Part shown: positions 58,196 to 64,000 of the stretch, one piece after another | Numbering within the stretch: the first letter of the stretch is position 1 | Layout: every line of letters starts with the position of its first letter | From: Actinomadura syzygii | GTDB lineage: Bacteria > Actinomycetota > Actinomycetes > Streptosporangiales > Streptosporangiaceae | Direction: 5' to 3' | NCBI RefSeq assembly: GCF_008085905.1 | Contig: NZ_VSFF01000015.1 | Location: forward strand, 186,001 to 250,000 | Length of the DNA: 64,000 bases | Made by a program: the position numbers and the translations under genes | The notes under the pieces: generated by a model | Told to the model about the DNA's origin: nothing | Seen by the model: only the letters and a program-made list of their open reading frames with translations | The model's database searches: none

Positions 58196-58213
58196 CTACC
58201 AACCGTCTGGTAG
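58196..58213. promoter_or_regulatory. Operator O9 of the shared TetR-type regulon
   Basis: CTACCAACCGTCTGGTAG, followed by ACACT. Lies 69 bases before the rightward acyl-CoA dehydrogenase start and 347 before the leftward operon start. Differs by one base from O3 and by one from O2. Confidence 0.87.
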
Positions 58214-58281
58214 ACACTCGGGTGACCTGCGGGCTACCATCCCGGCATCGACGCGCTGGTCGTGACCGAGGAGGCCGTGCA

Positions 58282-59451
58282 GTGGAGTTCGCCTTCAGCC
58301 CGGAAGAGGAACTGTGGCGGCAGGAGGTCCGCGACTTCCTCGACGCGGAACTGCCGCCCGACAAGGAGTTCAACCACGAGTTCGTCGAGGACGACGAGCT
58401 GTGGGAGTTCGCCCGCGAGTTCACCCGCCGGGTCGGCCGCAAGGGCTGGATCGGGCTCACCTGGCCGACGGAGTACGGCGGGCTCGGCCGGCCGCTGACC
58501 GAGCGGCTGATCATGGCGGAGGAGTTCGCGCTCCGCGACGCCCCGTTCGTCAACATGATCGGCTACGGGCTGGCCGCCGGGACGCTGCTGGTCGGCGGCA
58601 CCGAGGAGCAGAAGCGCCGGTTCCTGCCGGAGATCGCCAGGTTCGAGGAGTTCTGGGCGGAGGGGCTGACCGAGCCGGGCTCGGGGTCCGACCTCGCGTC
58701 CCTCACCACCCGCGCCGTCCGGGACGGCGACGACTGGCTGATCAGCGGCCAGAAGACCTACACCACCTGGGGCCACCGCGCCGACGTGATGTACCTGGCC
58801 GCCCGCACCGACCCGGACGGGCCCCGCCACCGCGGCATCAGCATCTTCCGCCTCGACCTGACCCTGCCGGGCGTCTCGTTCTCCCGGCTCGACAACCTCG
58901 GCGGCGGCCGCCAGAACCACACCTACCTCGACAACGTGCGCGTGCCGGGCGACATGCTGATCGGCGAGGTCGGCAAGGGCTGGTCGTACATCATGAACGC
59001 CTTCTACGCGGCGGGCGGCGTGTCCGCGCGGCACGCCGAGCTGCAGCGGATGCTCGGCGCCGTCCTCGACCACTGCAAGACGACCGTCCGGGGCGGGCGG
59101 CCGCTGGTCGACGACCCGGGCGTCCGGTCCAGGCTCGCGGAGCTGGCGCTGATGGCCGAGACCGAGCGGCTGCTCGCCTACGAGTCGCTGGGCGACGCCC
59201 TCAACGGGCGGACGCCCGCGTTCGCGGGCGCGCTCGGGCACGTCGTCCACAAGGAGCACCAGCCGCTGTTCGCCCAGCTCATCGGGCAGATCGTCGGGCC
59301 GCTCGGGCAGTTGCGCGCCGGCAGCCGCTGGGCGGCGCTGGGCGGCGACGCCGAGGCGTGGTACCGCGCCTCGTACGCCAACCACGCGGGCGGCACCTCG
59401 CAGGTCAAGCGGATGGTGCTCGCCACCCGCGGCCTCGGCCTGCCCCGCTGA
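58282..59451 (+). CDS. Acyl-CoA dehydrogenase, canonical subunit of a pair
   Basis: 389 residues. FAFSPEEELWRQEVRDFLDAELP at the N-terminus, GLTWPTEYGGLGRPLTERLIMAEEFALRDAP, FWAEGLTEPGSGSDLASLTTRAV for the FAD/acyl contact, WLISGQKTYTTWGHRADVMYLAARTD and the C-terminal ANHAGGTSQVKRMVLATRGLGLP. The GTG at 58282 has GAGGAGG seven bases upstream. First gene of the rightward operon. The partner at 59547 is a divergent ACAD, as in the other two pairs of this window. Confidence 0.92.
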   Translation: MEFAFSPEEELWRQEVRDFLDAELPPDKEFNHEFVEDDELWEFAREFTRRVGRKGWIGLTWPTEYGGLGRPLTERLIMAEEFALRDAPFVNMIGYGLAAGTLLVGGTEEQKRRFLPEIARFEEFWAEGLTEPGSGSDLASLTTRAVRDGDDWLISGQKTYTTWGHRADVMYLAARTDPDGPRHRGISIFRLDLTLPGVSFSRLDNLGGGRQNHTYLDNVRVPGDMLIGEVGKGWSYIMNAFYAAGGVSARHAELQRMLGAVLDHCKTTVRGGRPLVDDPGVRSRLAELALMAETERLLAYESLGDALNGRTPAFAGALGHVVHKEHQPLFAQLIGQIVGPLGQLRAGSRWAALGGDAEAWYRASYANHAGGTSQVKRMVLATRGLGLPR

Positions 59452-59478
59452 CCCTGCTGACCCCGCTGACCCGCTGAC
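59443..59478 (+). repeat. Short tandem repeat over the ACAD stop codon
   Basis: Repeated GCTGACC units of seven to nine bases (CCGCTGACCCTGCTGACCCCGCTGACCCGCTGAC) begin with the TGA stop codon of the acyl-CoA dehydrogenase and repeat the stop several times. It resembles the stop-codon repeat at 43571. Confidence 0.6.
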
Positions 59479-59546
59479 ATCCCCGTTCCGCCGTCCCCCC
59501 GCCGACCCCGCCCGCCGACCCGGCGGTCCCGACAGGAGGATCACGC

Positions 59547-60638
59547 ATGGACGTCGCACCGGAGGACCGGCAGGCCGAACTGGCCGAGGTCGCCCGCCGG
59601 CTGTTCGCCGCACGCTGCCCGACCAACGTCGTCCGGGATCTGGAGGGCTCGCCGGACGGCCACTCCCCCGACCTGTGGCGGGAGATGGCACGGCTCGGCT
59701 GGCTGAGCCTCGGCCAGCCCGGCACCGGCTCGGGGATCGCCGACCTGGTCGCCCTCTACACCGAGATGGGACGCGCGCTCGTGCCGAGCCCGCACCTGCC
59801 GTCCGCCGTCGTCGCCGCGCAGACGCTGATCGCGGCGGGTGGACGGGACGCCCTGGTCGCCGAGATGGCCGCCGGGGAGGCGGTCGTCGTCCCGGCGCTG
59901 GCGGAGGAGTCGGGCGAGTACGACCCGGACGCGCTCACCGTCCGCGCCGAGCCGGACGGCGGCGGGCACCGGCTCAGCGGGACGAAACTGCTCGTCCCGT
60001 TCGCCCACGTCGCGTCGCGGCTGCTGGTCGCCGCCCGCACGCCGGAGGGCGTGACGCTGTTCCTCGTCGACCCGGCGGACTGCGCGGTCGAGCGGCTGCC
60101 CAACATCGCGGGCCATCCGCTGTTCGCCGTCACCTTCGACGGCGTGACGGCACCCGCTGACACGCTGGTCGGCGCGCCCGGCGCGGGCCACGACCTGCTC
60201 GGCCCCGCGCTCGACCGCGCGGCCGTGCTGCGCTGCGCCGAGATCGCGGGGGCGGGCGGGGCGCTGCTGGAGATGACCGTCCGGTACGCGAAGGAGCGCG
60301 AGCAGTTCGGGCAGGCGATCGGAGGCTTCCAGGCCGTCCAGTACCTGTGCAGCGACATCGCGATCGACGGCCACCTGACCGCGCTGCTCGCCCGGCAGGC
60401 GGCGTGGGCGCTCGACCGGGGCGGGGCGGCGCGCCGCGAGGTCGCCGCCGCCAAGGCGTACGGGGGACGCGCCGCGCAGCGCGTCGTGCACTGCGCGCAC
60501 GAGGTGCACGCGGGGATGGCGTTCATGCTGGAGTCCGACGTCCAGCTGTTCACCCGCCGCGCGAAGCACTGGGAGTACGACCTCGGCGGACAGGCCCGCC
60601 ACGAGGACGAGCTTGTGACCGCGCTTCAGGAAGCCTGA
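59547..60638 (+). CDS. Acyl-CoA dehydrogenase, divergent subunit of a pair
   Basis: 363 residues. ARRLFAARCPTNVVRDLEGSPDGHSPDLWREMARLGWLSLGQPG gives the N-terminal helical domain. YAKEREQFGQAIGGFQAVQYLCSDIAIDGHLTALL is the conserved ACAD signature, followed by VHAGMAFMLESDVQLFTRRAKHWEYDLGG. It resembles the protein at 7981 (same C-terminal ESDVQL(Y/F)xRRAK string). Probably forms a heteromer with the preceding subunit. AGGAGGATCACGC precedes the ATG. Confidence 0.9.
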   Translation: MDVAPEDRQAELAEVARRLFAARCPTNVVRDLEGSPDGHSPDLWREMARLGWLSLGQPGTGSGIADLVALYTEMGRALVPSPHLPSAVVAAQTLIAAGGRDALVAEMAAGEAVVVPALAEESGEYDPDALTVRAEPDGGGHRLSGTKLLVPFAHVASRLLVAARTPEGVTLFLVDPADCAVERLPNIAGHPLFAVTFDGVTAPADTLVGAPGAGHDLLGPALDRAAVLRCAEIAGAGGALLEMTVRYAKEREQFGQAIGGFQAVQYLCSDIAIDGHLTALLARQAAWALDRGGAARREVAAAKAYGGRAAQRVVHCAHEVHAGMAFMLESDVQLFTRRAKHWEYDLGGQARHEDELVTALQEA

Positions 60639-60656
60639 GCGGCGAGAGGAGACGTC

Positions 60657-61826
60657 ATGCGCGTCAGAAACCCCGGAGCCCGGCACGTCGTGGCCCTCGT
60701 CTCCCTCTGCGGCCTCGCGGCGGCCGGCTGCGGCCACCTCGGCGGCGGCGGAGGATCGGACGACACGATCGACATCGGCGCCCTCGTCTACCAGACGGGC
60801 CCGCTGGCCCAGAAGGGCGCGACGAACAACCTGACGATGGCGGCCGACGACATCAACGCGGCGGGCGGCGTCGACGGCCGCAAGATCAAGATCAAGTTCT
60901 ACGACATCGGCGGCCTCACCCCGCAGCAGGGCCGCACGGCCGCGCAGCGGGCGCTCGCCGACAAGCCGGACGCGCTGATCGGCCCGTCGGTGTCCGCGCA
61001 GACCAACGCCTTCCTCGGGCTGCTGCCGAAGGCCGAGGTCCCGCTGATCAACGTCTCGGCGCAGCGGGAGAGCGACCCGGGCCAGCCGCAGGGCAACCCG
61101 TGGACGTTCCGCATCTACCACCGGGTCGACCGGATGGCGGAGGCGATCTCGCGCGTCATGGCCGAGCAGCTCAAGGCCAAGAACGTGGTCGTCACGCACT
61201 CGACCGACGACACGAGCACGCACGTCAAGGACGACGTCGTCAAGGACCTCAAGGCCAAGCAGGTCAAGGTCATGAAGATCGCGTCGTACACCCCGGAGGC
61301 GACGGACCTGACGAACGCGGCGCTCGCCACGCGCGGCGCGGACGCCGTCGTCGCGCTCGGCTACCCGCAGCCGCTCGGGCTGATGGTCAAGCAGATGCGG
61401 GCCAACGGGATCAAGTCCCCGATCGTGTTCGACCCCGGCGCCGAGGCGGGCGTGAAGCTGCTGTCCCCGAGCGACCTCACGAACACGAGCATGGTCGCGG
61501 CGTGCCGCCCGCAGGCGACGCAGGGGCAGGACCCGGTCGCCAAGAAGTTCATGGACGCCTACACCAGCAAGTACCCCGGCTCGTACGTCAACGGCTACTA
61601 CTACGAGGCCGTGCAGCTCATCGCCCAGGGCATGAGGAACTCGAAGGGCGAGGGCGGCGCCAAGCTCCGCGAGGGCCTCGCCGCCATCAAGGGGTTCAAG
61701 GGCATCTGCGGGGAGTCCTCCGCCGACGCCGACCAGAACTTCATCCACGACTACAAGGTCGTGAAGCTGGACGGCGGCAAGGAGACCCTCGGCGGGATCG
61801 TCTCCGGCCTGACCGGCGCCTACTGA
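60657..61826 (+). CDS. Liv-type substrate-binding lipoprotein
   Basis: 389 residues. Lipobox LAAAGC, then a Gly-rich linker and the Peripla_BP_6 domain: ALVYQTGPLAQKGATNNLTMAADDINAAGGVDGRKIKIKF, GGLTPQQGRTAAQRALADKPDALIGPSVSAQTNAFLGLLP, and a C-terminal lobe with YVNGYYYEAVQLIAQGM. Homologous to the protein at 53716. Third Liv-type receptor in the window. Starts 18 bases after the ACAD stop. Confidence 0.92.
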   Translation: MRVRNPGARHVVALVSLCGLAAAGCGHLGGGGGSDDTIDIGALVYQTGPLAQKGATNNLTMAADDINAAGGVDGRKIKIKFYDIGGLTPQQGRTAAQRALADKPDALIGPSVSAQTNAFLGLLPKAEVPLINVSAQRESDPGQPQGNPWTFRIYHRVDRMAEAISRVMAEQLKAKNVVVTHSTDDTSTHVKDDVVKDLKAKQVKVMKIASYTPEATDLTNAALATRGADAVVALGYPQPLGLMVKQMRANGIKSPIVFDPGAEAGVKLLSPSDLTNTSMVAACRPQATQGQDPVAKKFMDAYTSKYPGSYVNGYYYEAVQLIAQGMRNSKGEGGAKLREGLAAIKGFKGICGESSADADQNFIHDYKVVKLDGGKETLGGIVSGLTGAY

Positions 61827-61839
61827 GGCGGGCGGCGCG

Positions 61840-62709
61840 ATGGACAGGTTCATTCCACTGCTGTTCGCCGGGTTCTCGACAGGCGCGGTGTACGCCCTGG
61901 TCGCGTCGGGGATCGTCCTCGTCCACAAGGCGAGCGGCGCGGTCAACTTCGCGCAGGGCGACCTGCTCACCCTCGGCGCGTTCGTGTACCTCGCGTTCAC
62001 CGGCGCGATGCCGCCGATGGCGGCGGTCGGGCTGACGATCGTCGTGCTGTTCCTCGCGGGCGGGGCGATCGAGCGGATCGTCTTCGTCCCGCTGCGGGAC
62101 CAGCCAAGACTCACGGTCGCGGTCGCGACGTTCGGGATCGCGCTGGCGATCCAGGCGGGGCTGACCGTGTGGCAGGGGTCCGACCCGCAGTCGGTGCCGT
62201 CCGCGTTCGGGCACGGGTCGGTGGACGTCTTCGGCACGCCGCTGCCCGTCCTGTCGCTCTGGACGATCCTGATCACCGCGATCGTGTTCGCCGGGATGTA
62301 CGCGCTGTTCCAGTTCACCCAGATCGGGCGGATGGTCCGGGCGCTCGCCGCCGACCGCGAGGTCGCCGTCCTGTACGGGGTCCCGGCGAGCGGGCTGAAC
62401 TTCCTCACGTTCGGGCTGTCCGGCGCGCTCGCCGCGCTGGGCGGGGTGCTGCTCGGCCCGTCGATCGCGATCAGCCCGATGATGGGCTTCAGCATCGTGC
62501 TGTTCGTCTTCGCGGCCGTCACCATCGGCGGCTTCGACAGCATGGGCGGGGTGGCCGCGTCGGCCGTGGTGCTCGGGGTGGCGCAGCAGCTGCTCACCGG
62601 CTACGTCTCCAGCGCGTACACGAACGCCTACCCGTTCCTCGTCATGCTCGCCCTGCTGCTGGTCAGGCCCACGGGGCTGGCCCGCCCGATCGCCGCCGAG
62701 CGGTTCTGA
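61840..62709 (+). CDS. LivH-type ABC transporter permease
   Basis: 289 residues. FAGFSTGAVYALVASGIVLVHKASGAVNFAQGDLLTLGAFVYLAF at the start is the LivH signature. About eight spans follow, with SIAISPMMGFSIVLFVFAAVTIGGFDSMGGVAASAVVLGVAQQLL in the core, and the end reads LALLLVRPTGLARPIAAERF. Starts 13 bases after the lipoprotein stop. Confidence 0.93.
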   Translation: MDRFIPLLFAGFSTGAVYALVASGIVLVHKASGAVNFAQGDLLTLGAFVYLAFTGAMPPMAAVGLTIVVLFLAGGAIERIVFVPLRDQPRLTVAVATFGIALAIQAGLTVWQGSDPQSVPSAFGHGSVDVFGTPLPVLSLWTILITAIVFAGMYALFQFTQIGRMVRALAADREVAVLYGVPASGLNFLTFGLSGALAALGGVLLGPSIAISPMMGFSIVLFVFAAVTIGGFDSMGGVAASAVVLGVAQQLLTGYVSSAYTNAYPFLVMLALLLVRPTGLARPIAAERF

Positions 62710-62734
62710 CCGGACGAATGGAAGGGGAATCGCG

Positions 62735-63742
62735 ATGACGTCGACACGTGCCTCGACGGGCACACGCGCGAACACGGCGCTCGGCTCCGGGCTGGTCTGC
62801 TACCTGGTCGTCGGCTACGTGATCGCCGCGGGCGGCGACGGCTACCTGCTGACGGTGGCCTCGCTCGCGGCGGTGAACGTCGTGCTGGCGGTCGGGTTCA
62901 GCATCGTCTACGCGCAGAGCGGGCAGTTCAGCTTCGCCACGGCGGGCCTCGCGGCGGCGGGCGCCTTCGGCTACGCATGGTTCGCCAAGCACATGCCCGC
63001 GGAGATCGCCCTGGTGGCGGCGGTGGCGGCGACGACCGTCCTCGGGCTGGCGATCCGGCTCGCGACGATCCGGCTCAGCCGGCTGTACTTCGCGATCGCG
63101 TCGGTCGCGGTCGGCGGGCTGATCACGATCGTGCTGGTCAACTGGGAGTCGCTGTCCGGCGGGGCGTCCGGGGTCGGCCCGGTCCCGGCCGTGACGTTCG
63201 GGATGGTGGACGGCGAGGAGCTCGCGGGCGTCTTCCTGATCGCCTGGCTGCTGTCGGCGGTGGCGGTGGCGGCGGGCTCGCTGCTGTACCGGTCCGCCTG
63301 GGCCCGCGACCTGCTCGTGGTGAAGGACCTGCGGCACATCGGGCAGAACGACGGGCTGCCGATCCGGCGGCTGGAGCTGGAGGCGTACGCCGTCCACGCG
63401 GCGTTCACCGGGCTCGCCGGGGTGATGCTGGCGAGCACCGGCACGTTCATCTCCATCGCCTCGTTCGACATCTCCATGGCGCTGCAGGTGCTGATCATGG
63501 TGGTGCTGGGCGGGTCGGGCCGGGTGCTCGGCCCGGTCATCGGCGCCGCCGTCATCACCCCGCTGCCGGAGATCCTGCACGGCGCGGGCAAATGGTCCGG
63601 GATGGTCTACGGGATCACGCTGCTGATCGTCCTCGTGGCGCTGCCGGACGGCGTGCTCGGACTCTGGGACCGGTTCCGGGCGTGGGCCCGCGCAAGGCTC
63701 GTCAGACCCGGGACGGTCCGGGTGGAAGGAGGCAGCCCGTGA
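62735..63742 (+). CDS. LivM-type ABC transporter permease
   Basis: 335 residues. SIVYAQSGQFSFATAGLAAAGAFGYAWFA is the LivM-type signature. About nine spans follow, with ISMALQVLIMVVLGGSGRVLGPVIGAAVITPLPEIL, ending in a basic tail. AAGGGGAATCGCG precedes the ATG. The stop overlaps the next GTG (GTGA). Confidence 0.92.
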   Translation: MTSTRASTGTRANTALGSGLVCYLVVGYVIAAGGDGYLLTVASLAAVNVVLAVGFSIVYAQSGQFSFATAGLAAAGAFGYAWFAKHMPAEIALVAAVAATTVLGLAIRLATIRLSRLYFAIASVAVGGLITIVLVNWESLSGGASGVGPVPAVTFGMVDGEELAGVFLIAWLLSAVAVAAGSLLYRSAWARDLLVVKDLRHIGQNDGLPIRRLELEAYAVHAAFTGLAGVMLASTGTFISIASFDISMALQVLIMVVLGGSGRVLGPVIGAAVITPLPEILHGAGKWSGMVYGITLLIVLVALPDGVLGLWDRFRAWARARLVRPGTVRVEGGSP

Positions 63743-64000
63743 ACGCGCCGGAGGTCGACGCGCTGGAGGTCAAGGACGTCAAGGTGCACTTCGGCGGCGT
63801 CTACGCGCTCAAGGGCGTGTCGCTGACGGTGCCGTCCGGGATGTGCGTGGGGCTCACCGGCCCCAACGGTTCGGGGAAGTCGACGCTGGTCAACGCGGTG
63901 ACCGGGGTCGTGGACGCGGCGGGCGAGGTCCGCGCGCAGGGCACCCCGCTGCAGCTCTCCAGGCCGGGCCGCGCCGCCCGGCTGGGGCTGCGCCGGACGT
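63739..64000 (+). CDS. LivG-type ABC transporter ATP-binding protein, 3' end cut by window edge
   Basis: The first 87 residues are visible. EVKDVKVHFGGVYALKGVSLTVPSGMCVGLTGPNGSGKSTLVNAVTGVVD contains Walker A GPNGSGKST (about residues 42-50). Then AAGEVRAQGTPLQLSRPGRAARLGL, similar to the LivG at 51034 (SKPGRITRHG). GTG start with GGAAGGAGG upstream. Remaining domain outside the window. Confidence 0.92.
   Translation, partial: MNAPEVDALEVKDVKVHFGGVYALKGVSLTVPSGMCVGLTGPNGSGKSTLVNAVTGVVDAAGEVRAQGTPLQLSRPGRAARLGLRRT

Larger units (their letters stand above)
57850..58281. promoter_or_regulatory. 432-bp divergent intergenic region
   Basis: No gene is visible. It contains operator O9, a candidate second operator, a small perfect inverted repeat GACAT-GG-ATGTC (57934-57945) and AT-richer patches at about 57900-57990 that could hold the leftward promoter. 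The reading frame that extends rightward from 57994 into the ACAD gene has no family-like sequence before 58282. Confidence 0.6.

Noticed and set aside
57994..58281. N-terminal extension of the acyl-CoA dehydrogenase frame
   Set aside because: The sequence is Arg/Pro-rich, contains operator O9, and is not ACAD-like; GTG 58282 has a proper ribosome site.
1..64000. CRISPR arrays, rRNA, tRNA genes, insertion sequences and phage genes
   Set aside because: I looked for direct-repeat arrays, cloverleaf-like segments and transposase-like translations and saw none that could be supported.

Overview
The window is very GC-rich actinomycete chromosome. Coding-strand third positions are strongly G/C, GTG (and one TTG) starts are frequent, AGGAGG-type ribosome sites are common, and genes are packed with ATGA/GTGA overlaps. 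F420/LLM-type oxidoreductases, DUF35 proteins, Ltp-type thiolase relatives and a DUF6907 protein suggest a Streptosporangiales-like organism (Actinomadura/Thermomonospora type). That placement is inference from gene content; no rRNA or other taxonomic marker is present.

Layout. 1-4.1 kb: a peptide-type ABC importer on the minus strand (binding lipoprotein, two permeases, truncated ATPase). 4.5-5.8 kb: a fluoride-export locus (CrcB, DUF190, CrcB). 6.0-6.5 kb: a membrane-anchored protein with a C-terminal chitin-binding-like module. From 6.8 kb to the right edge the window is one large acyl-CoA catabolic region with five sets of divergent or single transcription units: (i) 6.8-12.2 kb minus, two acyl-CoA dehydrogenases, an NTF2-like protein, DUF35, an Ltp-type thiolase-fold protein and an LLM oxidoreductase, divergent from a ThDP enzyme; (ii) 14.5-17.3 kb minus, hydratase, CoA ligase and a small protein, divergent from a VOC dioxygenase-like protein; (iii) 18.4-20.1 kb, an SDR and a KstR2-like TetR regulator; (iv) 20.3-24.1 kb minus, CoA-transferase, CoA ligase and thioesterase, divergent from an amidohydrolase and DoxX; (v) 26.1-29.1 kb minus, TetR and an acyl-CoA dehydrogenase pair, divergent from an 11-gene operon (29.3-40.4 kb) with a Liv-type importer, NDP-forming acyl-CoA synthetase, two MaoC proteins, DUF35, an Ltp-type aldolase and two crotonases. 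Then come an MBL hydrolase, an amidohydrolase and two TetR genes (40.4-44.3 kb). A 12-gene minus operon (44.5-57.8 kb) holds a second Liv importer, two amidohydrolases, a CoA ligase, LLM, ALDH and ADH. It is divergent from a plus operon that runs off the right edge (acyl-CoA dehydrogenase pair and a third Liv importer).

The most interesting signal is a single 18-bp palindromic operator (CTACC-N8-GGTAG type) found nine times, once or twice in front of nearly every catabolic transcription unit between 12.3 and 58.2 kb. This indicates one TetR-controlled regulon for import, CoA activation, dehydrogenation, hydration, retro-aldol or thiolytic cleavage and release. The enzyme set (heteromeric acyl-CoA dehydrogenase, MaoC pair, DUF35, Ltp lacking the thiolase Cys) matches the logic of steroid side-chain degradation, but the substrate is unknown.

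A second signal is a three-copy intergenic element. It combines a G/C palindrome with a two-tier hairpin whose outer 11-bp stem shows two compensatory base-pair changes between copies. One copy sits between two dpp genes in a way that appears to keep translational coupling through a 26-codon mini-ORF.
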